Shown piece after piece: positions 40,490-51,815 of a stretch of DNA of 64,000 nt. The position numbers were made by a program, and so were the translations under genes. The DNA is from Sporobolomyces roseus. Taxonomy: Eukaryota > Basidiomycota > Microbotryomycetes > Sporidiobolales > Sporidiobolaceae. The DNA lies in contig JADILM010000002.1 in NCBI GenBank assembly GCA_016617785.1, forward strand, positions 2,170,001 through 2,234,000, given 5' to 3'. The notes under the pieces were generated by a model. It had not been told where the DNA came from and searched no databases. It worked only from the letters and a program-made list of their open reading frames with translations. Numbering within the stretch: position 1 is the stretch's first letter; each line of letters begins with the position of its first letter.

Positions 40490-41989
40490 CTACCTCCTTC
40501 CCCTCCCTCCTCTCCTCCCGCCTCGACTCCTAGCTCTCCTCCTCTCCTCCCACTCCCTTTCCTCCCTCTCTCTCTCCTCCAACTCCTCATCCACTCTCAA
40601 CACCAATTCCCTCCTCCTCTCCTTCCTCCTCTCTCGATTGATCCTTTCTACTGTATCCCTCAATTCCTCAAGTGCTGAAGAATCCCAATATTTCTCCCCA
40701 TCTTCTTCTTCTGTCGAATCAGTCATTCCTTCTACATCCAGCAACTCCAAGGAGAGAGTCCAGTTCTCTTTCAAGGCGGAAACGAGATCGGAAGCTTTCA
40801 AGCCGTGAGGAGGTTGATTTGAGGTAGAGGAATAGGTACATTGAGTGAGAGTGAGATGGGTTGGACGGAATGTATCGTTTGTCGTTAGATTCTGGAAGAG
40901 TAGGGGAAGAGATAAGAGGGATGGACCTCCTAGTACGAGGGTTTTGAGGGATGACGTGAAGAGAGAAGAGAGTGTGTCGAGTGGGTAGGGAAGCTCTGAA
41001 GAGGTGAGTGGGAGGACTAGGTGGAATGATTCGAGGATTGATACGAGTGGCGTGAGGGACGAGATGAGAGTTCGAGTAGGGAAAGGGATTGCTGAACGAC
41101 CGAGAGTTGCTTCGCGTGTTTCGAGACGGTGGACAACGAGGTGTTTGAGCGAGGGTTGGGAAGAGTGGGAGAGGGAAGAGAAGAGGTCTATGAACTCTTG
41201 TGGATCTAGTCGACATTCCCATAGAACGATGGTTCGAAGAGTTGAGGTGAAGGGATAAGGGATTTGAGGAGTAGGTTGAGATAACATTGCCAAATTGCTC
41301 TCCCTTTCATCAGCGAGTAACGCCCAATCCGGTTGAAGTCCACGAAGTTTAATCGATTCAAGTCCGGGTGATTCGAGGAAAGTGTGTAAAGCGTTTCGGT
41401 ACCCTAGTCCAGCAGAAGTGATTTCGAGATTCTTGAGTTCTGTTCGATCGGTGAAACGGTGGAAAGCGTCAAAGATTGATGATTCGCATAACCATCCACC
41501 TGGAATAGAGATGTTGATGCATAGTGCAGAGAGGTGGGGGAGTAGAGTAGCGAGTTGAGCGATTTGAACCGGTAAAACTCCATCTTGATGAGCTTTCTCA
41601 AACTTTGGTCGTTTCGCTGGTGCTCCTCCTCCTTGCGTCGATCCCCTCGAGAGTGGTCGTTCACGAATATCGACTTCGAGTCGCTGAACCAGAGGGACGA
41701 GGTAACCTTTCGATTGAGGATTTCCCGGTAAAGCCAGTTGTAAAGCCTTGATCAATTTCTCTGCCCTCATAGTTGATCCAACGTGTACATCATGCCATAG
41801 CAAGTTCCTTGCGAAGGGTAGCCAACTCTTACCGGCAGAGGAGACTAGTGAAGTAAGGGATTTGTCGTGAGATTGTTCGCGAGTTCGAGCGAAGTGAATG
41901 TCGAGTGGAGAAGAAGGAGTGGTAGAAGACGGTAAGGCGAAGGAGAGGATGATCTTAATGATCTCTGGAGGTAGGTGAGGGACTGCCAT
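40490..41989 (-). CDS. F-box-like/LRR protein, UBC13-flanking copy 1
   Basis: A single exon of 499 residues. The F-box-like N-terminus is HLPPEIIKIILSFALP followed by SWLPFARNLLWHDVHVG. Leu-rich blocks follow (LKNLEITSAG, LKTLVLGGPSLL). The C-terminus is a long charged helix ending in a Gly/Arg tail. The gene at 43778 is a paralog, sharing the F-box start, FRPTHLTL and the ERINRERRKERRREL block. The two face outward from UBC13. An SCF adaptor role is inferred from the pattern only. Confidence 0.62.
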   Translation of the reverse strand: MAVPHLPPEIIKIILSFALPSSTTPSSPLDIHFARTREQSHDKSLTSLVSSAGKSWLPFARNLLWHDVHVGSTMRAEKLIKALQLALPGNPQSKGYLVPLVQRLEVDIRERPLSRGSTQGGGAPAKRPKFEKAHQDGVLPVQIAQLATLLPHLSALCINISIPGGWLCESSIFDAFHRFTDRTELKNLEITSAGLGYRNALHTFLESPGLESIKLRGLQPDWALLADERESNLAMLSQPTPQIPYPFTSTLRTIVLWECRLDPQEFIDLFSSLSHSSQPSLKHLVVHRLETREATLGRSAIPFPTRTLISSLTPLVSILESFHLVLPLTSSELPYPLDTLSSLFTSSLKTLVLGGPSLLSLPLLFQNLTTNDTFRPTHLTLTQCTYSSTSNQPPHGLKASDLVSALKENWTLSLELLDVEGMTDSTEEEDGEKYWDSSALEELRDTVERINRERRKERRRELVLRVDEELEEREREEREWEERRRARSRGGRRGGRGRR

Positions 41990-42510
41990 GCCGAGTTGCT
42001 AGATCAAGGGAAGAAGTTAGATCAACAAACGGGGAGCAGATCAGTCAGAAGGAGAGCATACCAAGATGACTTGGAAGCTCTTTGTGGTATTGCCAGGAGC
42101 CCTTGTCTGGTGATAGATACCGAGTCCGTTGTTAGGGTGAGTGTGAGGGAAGCAAGAGAAAGTTCCAGAGTTTCGACTCGCCTCACTTAGTTCGCAGGCT
42201 CTACAGAGGCCTTCCTAGACCGAACTGAGAGAGGAAAGGATTGTACATATCGTGATTTTGCGAGAAAAAGTGGGAAAGAGAACACCCTCGCATTGTCTCC
42301 TCCCCCTCTACGACTTCCACAGCGGACGACTGGACTAGCCGAGTCGAAGCATAACAAAGAAGCAAAGTAGATGGGAGAAAGAACGTGGAAAGAAGAATAG
42401 AGTGAAGAAAAGCAAACGGAAAACCTAACGAAAAAAAAAAACCCGAAACTCCTCCCTTTCCTTCGCTCCCTTTCCTTCGCTCCCTTTCCCCCCCTTGAGC
42501 GCAGTTCTAT
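41990..42510. other. intergenic, upstream of F-box-like gene
   Basis: Upstream region of the minus-strand F-box-like gene and 3' region of UBC13. It has an A-tract near 42430-42441 and a 14-bp direct repeat of CCTTTCCTTCGCTC near 42456-42483. No gene is seen. Confidence 0.5.
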
Positions 42511-43433
42511 CTATTTCGCGAATTTCATAGTCCATTCCTTACTAACCCTCATGGCGTCCTTCTCATTCTCCTTCCAGTGAGCCGCAACATCATTCGCCAA
42601 AGGATCGTCCTGCAGTTTCTCCCTCTCAATCTCATCAGTCTCCATTCTCTTTCCACGGGTAGGGAGGGGTACGTACGGGGTTAGGAGCAGATAAGAGAGC
42701 TTGAATTGATAAGAGAACAGTTCGGATCTGTAAAGCCGGGGACCATTTATCTTTCAAAATATCCAAACAAATCCTTCCCAATTTATCTGTACCGCCGTAC
42801 CTCCTTTTCACTTCAGCAAGGAGCCTAGAGAACGGGAGAAGAGAGGAGAAAAGTACCGATGTTTGGGTGATAGATTTTAGTGAGGAATCGGACTTTGGGA
42901 GGAGCCATGGGATAATCTTCGGGTAAGAACAATTCCAACTTGAAGATACCGCCTGGGATACCCTTCGATCTACTCCATCAGTACAAACAGGTATAGATAG
43001 GGCAGTGGGAAGACTGACCTTCGAAAGGAGATTCGTTTGGACCTGAAATGAGAACGTCAAAGTATCGGAGGTTGTCATCGTGTGGGATTGCCGAAATACC
43101 GGGAGGTGAATCGGCTACTAATCGTTGCGTCTCCTGTGAAGGGAGGAGAGGGGGAAGTATGGTCAGTGAGGGTGTGCGAAGAAAGGGGGAAGAAGTTGAG
43201 AGAGTAAGTTCCGCTTCATTCCCTCCAGGTGGTTGGCTCTAATTCCTGATACTTCCTCCTCGCCTTTGTCCTCCCTAACTATTCAGAGTTGCCCTATCGC
43301 GTGATGTTCATGTTGAAACCCCCGTCATCTCTCATTCCCCTAGGCTTGCCTCTCCACTAGCCTAACCAGCTTCTAGGTTAATAGACTATTTGTTTACCTT
43401 TATGATACGTTTTGGTAGAGCAGCTGAAGCCAT
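42511..43433 (-). CDS. UBC13: ubiquitin-conjugating enzyme E2 Ubc13
   Basis: E2 that builds Lys63-linked ubiquitin chains with an Mms2-type partner, in DNA-damage tolerance. Minus-strand exons are 43433-43398, 43133-43019, 42952-42857, 42786-42677 and 42609-42511, giving 151 residues, the usual length. The start [17 protein letters not shown], the HPN block, the active Cys in [16 protein letters not shown] and the [18 protein letters not shown] block match UBE2N/Ubc13 closely. Intron 1 is long for this locus (264 nt). Confidence 0.96.
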
Positions 43434-43777
43434 TCTTGTTGTGTTCGAGAGGAAGGAGAATCGGGTTCGGACAGCGGGGAGATTCGAGATGAGAGAGTCA
43501 GGACGCCTGCTGATCTGCTACTAGGGTGTTCAGACTGATCACTGAGCTGTTCTGGAGCTGTCTAGTAGAGTCTGGCGAGGTTGAGTGATTAGTCAGAAGG
43601 AGAGAGATTCGAATCGCTTGTTGCTCTTGAACCCTTCACTCCGGCTCAGACAGAATCAACCAAAGACGAATCGAGACTACGAGATCAGAGTAGAGAGCGC
43701 TACCAATCGCGCCTGTAAGTTCCAGCTTGACGCTCCCCTCGAGATCCTCGCTGATTACTCCCCTCTCTCTAGTCACT
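43434..43777. promoter_or_regulatory. divergent promoter, UBC13 / F-box-like
   Basis: A 344-bp gap between divergent start codons. No recognised site. Confidence 0.45.
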
Positions 43778-45130
43778 ATGCTCCCTCCCTTCCCACCCGA
43801 GATCATCTCCCTTATCCTACACTACGTACTCCTACCCACCTCTCCCTCTTCATCGCCCGACAGATCCCCTTCCTTCCATCCCCTCCGCTCAGAAGCCCAA
43901 ACCGATTTCCTCTTCTCCCTCAACTCGCTCTCTGCCTCTCCAAATTGGGCGAAACCAGCAGGCGACAGACTCTGGAGGGATCTACATGTTGGAGTCAAGC
44001 AAGAGGCGCACAGCGTCGTTTTGGCGTTGAAACAAGATCGGAATAGATTGGGAAATGCGAGGAGGGGGACAGCTGGGAAAGTAAAGGTGCTTCACCTCGA
44101 GATCAAACAGTACCTCGAACCGCAACTTTTCCATTCGGGATTATCGACATCGACAGCCTTCGACTCAGATTTCTCCGATCAACAGCCAGACGGAGTCACT
44201 CCTTCGCAGATTCGAGAACTCGCAAGTCTCCTCCCATCTCTCAGCACAATCTGCATTCGAGCGACTATGTTCGGAGCTTCTTCCCTCAATACAGAGATAT
44301 GCGACGCCTTGAAATCCTTCGTCGGGAGGAAAGAATTCAAGCATCTCGAATTCGACTCTCATTTCCTCGGTATCGGCAAAGCTATCGACTTACTTCTTCA
44401 CGCTCCTTTCCTCGAAACTCTCAAAATGAAGGACCTCGGAGGCTCTACGAATTGGACCGCGCTCCGATTGAACCCCAACTGTCTTTCCAATTTGACAAGT
44501 CTCACCCTCTCTCGTTGCTACATGGATATCGCAGATTTCACGCAGATCTTACAACAAGTCCGCTCGCCACGTCTCGCTCTCCGCACGTTGATCCTTCACG
44601 AATTACGCTCCCATACTCTCGAAAAACAAGAACCACAACCTTTCTCCTACTCGGCAAGAGAACTTCGCCTCATCTACCTCCTCCTTCCTTACCTCACTCA
44701 CTTCCATCTCGTACTCGCTCCTCGATCAGAACCCGTCCACGCTGAACACTTCGCACCCCATCTCTGTGGACACCTGAAGAAACTCGTACTCGGCGGTGAC
44801 AACTTTCACTTTCATTCCCCTTTCTTCAAGTCCATCCTCGATCGTCCGGCTTTCCGTCCGACGTCTCTCACTCTCTTTCCTCTCGCTTCGAGTTGCGGTA
44901 TCAACCTCATCGAACTCGGGAAGATCCTCCAAGATGCCTGGGCAGACGACCTCCTTCTCCTCGACCTCGAAGGCGCTACGGAAGCGAGAGATCCACTCGT
45001 TCCATCAACAGGAGCACGTGAGGGAGAGAGGTGGCTCACTGGAGGAGAGAGGTATCTTGAGGAGAGGGTCGAGAGGGTTAATCGAGCGAGAAGGGAGGAG
45101 GAGAGGAGGGAGTTGATTTTGAGGATCTGA
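43778..45130 (+). CDS. F-box-like/LRR protein, UBC13-flanking copy 2
   Basis: A single exon of 450 residues, paralog of the gene at 40490-41989. The start MLPPFPPEIISLILHYVLLP resembles an F-box first helix, with WAKPAGDRLWRDLHVG as the second part. Leu-rich blocks include LSNLTSLTLSRCY and LKKLVLGGDN. The shared C-terminal block is ERVNRARREEERRELILRI. The open frame begins 17 codons earlier at 43727, but this Met starts the motif and aligns with the paralog. Confidence 0.62.
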   Translation: MLPPFPPEIISLILHYVLLPTSPSSSPDRSPSFHPLRSEAQTDFLFSLNSLSASPNWAKPAGDRLWRDLHVGVKQEAHSVVLALKQDRNRLGNARRGTAGKVKVLHLEIKQYLEPQLFHSGLSTSTAFDSDFSDQQPDGVTPSQIRELASLLPSLSTICIRATMFGASSLNTEICDALKSFVGRKEFKHLEFDSHFLGIGKAIDLLLHAPFLETLKMKDLGGSTNWTALRLNPNCLSNLTSLTLSRCYMDIADFTQILQQVRSPRLALRTLILHELRSHTLEKQEPQPFSYSARELRLIYLLLPYLTHFHLVLAPRSEPVHAEHFAPHLCGHLKKLVLGGDNFHFHSPFFKSILDRPAFRPTSLTLFPLASSCGINLIELGKILQDAWADDLLLLDLEGATEARDPLVPSTGAREGERWLTGGERYLEERVERVNRARREEERRELILRI

Positions 45131-45503
45131 GAGCGAGAACAGAGGGAGTGAATGGGAGAACGAGAATAGAAGGAGAAGGAGAGTGAAAGAGGTAGAAACG
45201 AAAACGAGATTTCAGTGTAACTATGAATTTGCTTTCGATGTCTTTCTCTCCGAGCCGTTCTCCTTCACCTCACTCGCCCATAGATCCTATGAGAGGTATC
45301 CGCTCGGCGAGTCGATCGGAGAGAACCAATCCTCTCGCTAATCCTCACTCCAGCAGATTCAAGAGTTCCGATAAATACATTACCCGATGAGAATTCTACA
45401 GTACTACGAACAATGCAAATGTGACGAGATACGGAAGAAGCCAATAAGATCATGAACAGTGAGAAGTATGAAGAGCGAAAGAGGGTCAAGAGCAAAGATC
45501 CGA
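45131..45503. other. convergent intergenic region
   Basis: This lies between the stops of the F-box-like gene and the lipase gene. No gene or structure is seen. Confidence 0.45.
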
Positions 45504-46900
45504 TTAAGCGGTCTCGCAATACGTCGTAGCTGAACCGCTTTCGCAGACGTAAGACTTGAGTAGAGGTTCTGACTTGGTCTTGGGTCCAGTCGAAATAGCG
45601 CTATATTCCCCAGTACTGATTAGCGATGACTTAGAGCATGACGAAGAGAGAAAGTGAAATCAAAGCTTACGCAACATCGTTGACAGCACCTCTGACAAGA
45701 GCGACAGTTCGGTTGAAGTCGTTCAGCTCGACGACATCCGTGAGAGCCCAGAAACAAGCCGAACGATCAATCCTTGAAGGATCTGCGTTTCCGCCGTTCT
45801 CGAGTGCGTCGAGAGCGAGGAAGTAGGCGGCGGAGGAAACGATGATGGTGAAGTGATCGGCGATGTATGCGGGACCACATACGTCGAGGTCTTGTAGAGC
45901 GTGGACGGAGGCTCCGGTGAGACGGGAAGTGGCGATTGAGCGAGGGGATTCGGGGGAAATGACATCGTCGTATTGAGTGTAAATCGACGTCTGTTTGAAG
46001 CGTTGGGGTCAGTCAGATACGAGAGGCATGGGAAAGGCGTCAGAGCTCACAGTAGGTACGAGGGCTACATTACCCTTGGCGTTGAGCGCTCGAAGGTAGT
46101 TTGATCCAGTCGTTTGCTGAATGACAGAAGGAGTGCAACCTCCTCCCAAGCTGGTGAGCTGTTGCGCGGCACAAGCGAGAGGTCCTGCAAGTGTGCCTAC
46201 GTAAGGAGCAGAAGATCAGTTCCCGTTGTCAAGGTTTTGCATAGGAGAAGAGAAAAGCGCACCATGGAAATCGGCTGCGAGAGCTACGAACGCCGAAACG
46301 AGAGGACGGTAGGCAGGCCAGAAGTCGAGCGCCCACTGGATGTTCGGATTGCCCTGTGAATGTCCCAATACCGCGACTTTGCCGGTAGCGGATTTCGGTG
46401 CGAGATCTTTGATGTTGTAAGCGACCCATTCCGATGATGCTTGAGCGTCGGTCAGAGAGCGAGAGGGGAGGTCGACATAGCACACATCATATCCTGGTCC
46501 AGCGGAAGGGAGTTCGAGGACGTAGGGACCTTGCGCCCAGCTCTCTTCGCCACTAGAAAGAACCATCTTCTTAGTCTCGAGTCAATGAGGAACGAGGGAG
46601 AGCTAGCTTACGTTGACCCCGTTCCGTGAACTAGTAAGACAATACCTCCAGCTTTGCCTTGAATACCATTGGGACAGGTTACGGCAGAAGTATAAGTTGA
46701 GCAAGGTTGCGAAAAAGTTCCGATATTTCCAGCATCTTGAGGACAAGCGTCTCGCTTCTCTAGGATTCCAAACTTGTCGGTGGGCTACAAATGGGAAGTA
46801 GTGTCAGTTCTGAATGTGACTCAACGTCGAGAATGGGACATACAGCAGCATTCGAAAGTGCGAAGAGACTAGCGGCGATTGCGAAAGAAGAGGAGAGCAT
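45504..46900 (-). CDS. secreted CALB-type lipase
   Basis: A secreted lipase of the Candida antarctica lipase B family. Minus-strand exons are 46900-46844, 46784-46612, 46552-46263, 46196-46051, 45990-45671 and 45600-45504, giving 360 residues. A signal peptide of about 19 residues is followed by a Lys-Arg site (residues 29-30) suited to Kex2-type processing. The nucleophile is in GHSQG (Ser about 142), where CALB itself has TWSQG. Family matches are VHGTGSTGEESW, YDVCYVDLPSRSLTDAQ, IQQTTGS and VPTTSIYTQYDDVISP (likely catalytic Asp), then CGPAYIADHF (likely catalytic His). The C-terminal tail has two Cys. Activity is inferred. Confidence 0.88.
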
Positions 46901-47696
46901 TTCGAGAGAGTCCGATTCGAGGAGATGAGTGAAGATGAAGGAAGGAAGGGAGAGTGGAGGAAGAGAGGAGCAGGACTCTCAAGGAGTGGGGCCGATGGAA
47001 GAAAAAAGTAAGCTAACGGGGACTTGGTTGAAATTGGAATCGGCAGATGTTGGAAATGTCGCGCGACTGCCCGCAAAACTCAAATTGTCAGCTAATTCGT
47101 ACTAATGAGCTAATATGATTGCGGTTAGCAGAAGTTGACTCACGTTGTAAGGTACAGTAGATCAATGTCTCGTTTTTGCTTTCTCTTCGTACCCAAATCT
47201 CCGAAACAGTCACACGTCTTGTCATCAACGGCAGTGGGCGACTCAGCTATGCAAGTAGAACGTGAGGGCCGTCGACCGTTGCGTCGAGATCGAAGCGAGG
47301 CTTAATTGTATCAGGTAAGGACCTTTGATCGAAGAAACAAAACGAAACCTTGGGTCTTCGGCCAGCGACTCGTAGACTGTGAGCCTTGGGCGCAAGCTAG
47401 TCGAGAGGTACTGTCCGAGATCTGCCTCGTCGACAGAGTCACGAGTGGAGGCTTTGATCGGACAGAGCGAGATGCGCTGTACTCCGTCTGTGCTAGCCTT
47501 CTCAGCCTCGAGCTCGACAGCACACGAGTCGCGAAGCCATCGACTAAAGCAGAAGCAGAACTTTCGATACTGCTGAATGAGGAAGTGAAGACGAACGAAC
47601 GAAATGATGAAATCGATACGGTTTCTTTTCCCTCTTTCCCCCGAAAAACGAACAACCTCTACAATGGACCCTCTAGTGAAACCCAAGAATGATGCT
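46901..47696. other. intergenic, lipase promoter and SerRS 3' region
   Basis: Upstream of the minus-strand lipase gene and downstream of SerRS. A plus-strand frame at 47306-47692 is open for about 128 codons but has no ATG start or motif and overlaps the likely SerRS 3' UTR, so it is not annotated. Confidence 0.5.
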
Positions 47697-49652
47697 CTAT
47701 TGCTTCTTCTTCGAGTCCTTCCTGTCCTTTGTCGCTGGTAATTCTCGAACGTAAGGGAGGAATTCACGACCTTGCATGTATGGCCTCAACGGTTCAGGAA
47801 TGATCACACCCTGTTACTCGGAAGCGAGATGAGCCAAAGGATGAGGAGAAGAGAAGAGAGGAAGGGAGACGTACTTCGGGAGTTTGGTAGTTCTCGACGA
47901 TACAGCAGAGGGCTCGTTCAGTAGCGCAGAGAGTTCCGTTAAGCATGTGAACGTAAACCTTCTTCGTATCTCCTTGCTTCTTTACACCACAACGGATCTC
48001 AAGTGCTCGCGACTCTGCTCCACCTCGTTCCTTGCATCAGTTCCCGAGAAAATGAAGAAACGATGCCAGAGAAAGTCGACGAACGGTAATCGGTACAGTT
48101 TGAAACGGAAACCAACTCCTTGTATTCACCTTGATGAGGGAACCAAGCTTCGAGATCGTACTTCTTGGCGGCGGCGTTGTTGAGCGCTCCTGAGACGATC
48201 GAGATGAGTTGGTAAGGAAGTCCGAGGGATTGGTAGAATCCTTCAGAGTTAGCGATCATCGTGTCGAACATCTCCCACGACGACGAAGGGTCGGTGATAC
48301 AGAACTAACAGAAACGAAAGAGCCAAGTCAGCGAGATCGGAAGGAAGAAGGGAGAGGAGGAGGAAAAGTTGAACATACTTGTTCGACCTTTTCGAATTGA
48401 TGAACTCGGAAGATACCGAGAACGTCTCGTCCAGAAGATCCAGCTTCTTTTCGGAAACAAGTCGAGTAACCTGCGTATTTGATCGGTAATTGTTCGTTGG
48501 GTTGATCGAACCATTCGTCGGAGTGAAGAGCAGAGATAGGTTGTTCCGAAGTGGCGATGAGGTACTTCTCGGTATCTTCGTTCGATCCCTCGAGCTGTGA
48601 GCCAAATCGAACGAATTAGTATCGTCACGGAGGAGGACTGAAAGCGGTCGTTCGAACTCGCCTTGTAAAGCGCTTCGTCGAATTCTTCCAGCTGAGCAGT
48701 CTTTCCCATCACAGCCTTGTTCATAAAAAATGGTGGTTGAACCTTCTTGAATCCTTTCGTTCGGAGGTAATCGAGACCGTAAGAAATCATGGCTTGGTTG
48801 AGGTCGACACCATCTCCGGTGAGGTAGAATCCACGGTGACCAGCAACCTTGGCACCTGTCAGTCTCGAAACGTCGCCGAATCAGCTTCTGTGAAGTATAC
48901 TGGATTTGGAATGCGAGAGATAGACTGACCTCGCTCCATTTCGATGATATCTAATCGGTGCATAACTTCGTGATGAGAAAGAATGCCCTCCTTCATATGC
49001 AGACCTCCACCCTTGACAGGAGGAGCAGACTCTCCATTAGGATCTTTGGGGTAGAAAGTCCTCTCGACCTTGTTGTCATCCTGAGAAGAGTTCATATCCA
49101 AAATCAGTTGCTTTCCTTCCCTGATTCGCGGATTTGCACTCGACTCACCTCGGTATCACTGACGGGTACACTCTCGTGCACGATGTTTCCGATTGAACCA
49201 GCCTTCTTTCGCATAGCAATCTCCTGTTCATTCGCCTTGACACCAACTGCAGCGATTTCCTTATCCAAAGCAGCTTTCTTTTCCTTCAACTCGTCGGCGT
49301 TCTCCTTGGCCTAGAGATTGATCATAGAAGCTCCTGTCAGCTCTCGAACGGGATTGTAGAAGGAGAGAGAATGAGCGAACCTTCATCTTTGCACCGATAT
49401 CTTTTTGAAGGGCGTTGACCTCCTTCTTGAGCTGTTGTACGGTGAATGAAGCTGTCACCCCTCACTACCTGTCAGCTTGAATCCTCAGAGCTGCTCAAGG
49501 GCGAGAGTGAGTGTACTTTTAACCCATTCCTTGTACTGATTGAGTACATCCTCAACGAGAGCTTCAGGAGCGCAGCGCTTCTTCTGAGAAGCAATTACAC
49601 CTGCGAGGTCACCACCTTTATTGTCTTGTAACAGTTGGATGTCGATACCCAT
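47697..49652 (-). CDS. SES1: seryl-tRNA synthetase, cytosolic
   Basis: Class II enzyme that charges tRNA-Ser. Nine minus-strand exons: 49652-49517, 49451-49381, 49310-49149, 49080-48930, 48855-48662, 48594-48379, 48304-48085, 48014-47875 and 47810-47697, giving 467 residues. The N-terminal helical arm spans about residues 40-120. Motif 2 reads [12 protein letters not shown] then [13 protein letters not shown]; motif 3 includes [15 protein letters not shown]. The lysine-rich C-terminus ([10 protein letters not shown]) is typical of the cytosolic form. The intron after exon 5 begins with GC (AAG|GCGAGT) and is needed to join LYK to [12 protein letters not shown]. Two introns use GTTCGT-type donors. 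Confidence 0.95.
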
Positions 49653-50210
49653 CTTTTTGGTTGATGAAGAATGAAGGAACCTTTTTGAGGAGCGAGTCAA
49701 ACGAGTGGAATGAGCTCTGTCGGGCGAGAACGAGCTGGGCCATATTGAGAGAGCTTACGAGAAAGATAGGTGAGCGAGTGTGAGACGGAGGGAGAGTTGT
49801 GACTTTCGAGGGCCCCCTCGCGAGGTTTTTGGACGGAGAAGTCGACAGTTGCGCAACTCGCTTGACTTGGAAGGCGATCAAATTGCAATACTTATGTCTG
49901 AACGAGAGAAGCGAACCCACGAGCAGTAGAAATAAAGCAATTCTCGCTTTTCATCCTCTTTCGTAAGGTTTACTACAAAATAACGATGCAAACCAATCCC
50001 GATTCATTCCTCGCCGACGTCTGATTGCTATAGCTACCCTTCTACTCTATCTAACCTCCCCAGTGTCCTCCTCCTGCCCTCCCCCGACCGCCAGCGTTTC
50101 CAATCGGCAGATTTCGGTCGATCTGCCCATCAGTCATCCGTTTCTTATCCGTCCGTTCGCACTTTACCATTCGTTCCAACCACCTGTATACAGCGATCAC
50201 TGAGTCAAGG
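49653..50210. other. intergenic, SerRS promoter
   Basis: Promoter side of SerRS and 3' side of the cassette C F-box gene. An alternative spliced tail of the F-box gene could extend into about 50060-50200. Confidence 0.45.
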
Positions 50211-51662
50211 TCAGTAGCGCACTATCTGCGGATGAAAAAGAGAAAGATCAGACGAACCCATGTGGTCAAATTGGTATTCACCACTGTCGTTGTCACTATC
50301 CTCTTCCCACTCCGCTCTTGCCTGATTATACGCTTCCAATTCTTTCTCCCACAGAGGCTCGACCTCCTTCGCATGCAGAGCTCCGCCTTCGATCGCGATT
50401 CTCCCGCTCTGCCCCAGCGCCCTCAGTTCCTCTAGACCCTTCCGACTGAATAATATCGTCCAGTCTGCTAATAGCCATCCCCATCGATAGGCAACGTCTC
50501 GACTGACCTCCCAGGTATTGAGGTGACGAGGAATCGGATCCCCTTCTTGTGCGAAGAAATTGTCGAGGCAGAGAGTCTCGAGAGTCGTGATCTTGTTTGG
50601 GCCGGAGAGGATTGCGGAAATTGCTGCAGTTGATAGACCCGGGTTGTGTTCGAAGGTCAAGGAGCGTAAAGGGAGCGAGGATAGGCGGGAATGGACCGAT
50701 TCCAGAGGGAGGTTCGGCAAAGAGAGGTCTCGGAGATTTGTAAAGATGCTGATGGTGTCCACCATGTTCAAGGCTGCCGCCTCGGTAACATCGTCAAGTA
50801 GAAGAGTGAGAGAAGTGACAAGACCGGGGTTGGGAACATAGCGGAGGAATTCGAAGATCTTATCCGAAAAGCGGTTTTCGACGGAATTATCGAAGGTGAT
50901 GTGGGTGAGAGAGGGGAGTTGAGGTGCCAAGTAAGAAAGAGTGGGAATGTTGCAGAGGGATCCGCCGAGATAAATGGTCGTAAGTTTACCGAGCAAGGGC
51001 AGTTGCGACATATCAGGTTCCTCCTGATATGCTAACCAGCTCGGAAGCGTCCGGGGTGAGGTCGCGTAGTGGAGTGTTACAAGTGCCGTGTACTTTGAGA
51101 GCTTTCTGACGAACTCTATGGGGTCGAAATAGTCGTATTTACCGCTGACCAGATGTGCCGGGAATTCCAGGTGAAGATTCTTGACGGTCGCGGAACAGGG
51201 TAAGGCGGATTCAGTGTGGAAAGCGAGCTGGCCGAGCCGTTTACAGCCATTGAGTTCGAGAGTCTGTACTCTGGTCAAGGACTTGAGCAAGCTAAGGAGC
51301 TCATCGTCGGTCGAAATTTCAGGGTCGGCATCGACTTCTTCATCGTCGACAGAAAGTACTTCGAGGCTGAAGATGCTGACTTCTGATAGGAACGCCGGAT
51401 GGCTTCGTGCGGTCCCGGTAAGGAGATGAAGGGCGTCGTAGCTGCTGATGAAGATTCGACGATAGAGGATTCGGCGAAAGATGGGGAGGAATCGTTTAGA
51501 CGGGGATCGCTCGATCTCGGCGTCTAGTAGAATGGCTTCAACAAGCTCATTCGGTAAGCGAGAGAAGTAGTCCTTGTTCTATAGAGCGAAGAAGCGAGTT
51601 TAGCGAAAACAAGAGGAGAGGAACAGCGAGGAAGCGAGAGAACTTACGTTGAGACCTTCCAT
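50211..51662 (-). CDS. F-box/LRR-like protein, cassette C
   Basis: Minus-strand exons are 51662-51648 (15 nt, MEGLN) and 51578-50211, giving 460 residues in the unspliced-tail form. The F-box-like segment KDYFSRLPNELVEAILLDAE is nearly the same as copy B. The Leu-rich body (LTHITFDN, LRDLSLPNLPLES, LPLRSLTFE) aligns with copy B along its length. The 3' end is uncertain: a GTTCGT donor, at the place where copy B has its last intron, could remove the final codons, but the best acceptor is unclear. It shares a 153-bp promoter with the PPTase pseudogene. Confidence 0.6.
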
Positions 51663-51815
51663 CTTGTAATATACTTAAGTGAGAGTACTTGCGAGGTCCT
51701 AATAGTTCGTTCTGATTCCAAGTGGTTGGTCGAAGGAAGAGAAACGATCTTGATCTTTCTCGTCTCCTCCCATTTCACTTCCACCTCTGAGAGAGCCAGT
51801 ACTACTTCGAATGAG
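51663..51815. promoter_or_regulatory. bidirectional promoter, cassette C
   Basis: A 153-bp gap between the divergent F-box start and the PPTase pseudogene start. Similar in sequence to copies A and B. Confidence 0.55.

Noticed and set aside
47306..47692. Open frame of about 128 codons on the plus strand beside SerRS
   Set aside because: It has no ATG start or motif and overlaps the probable SerRS 3' UTR.
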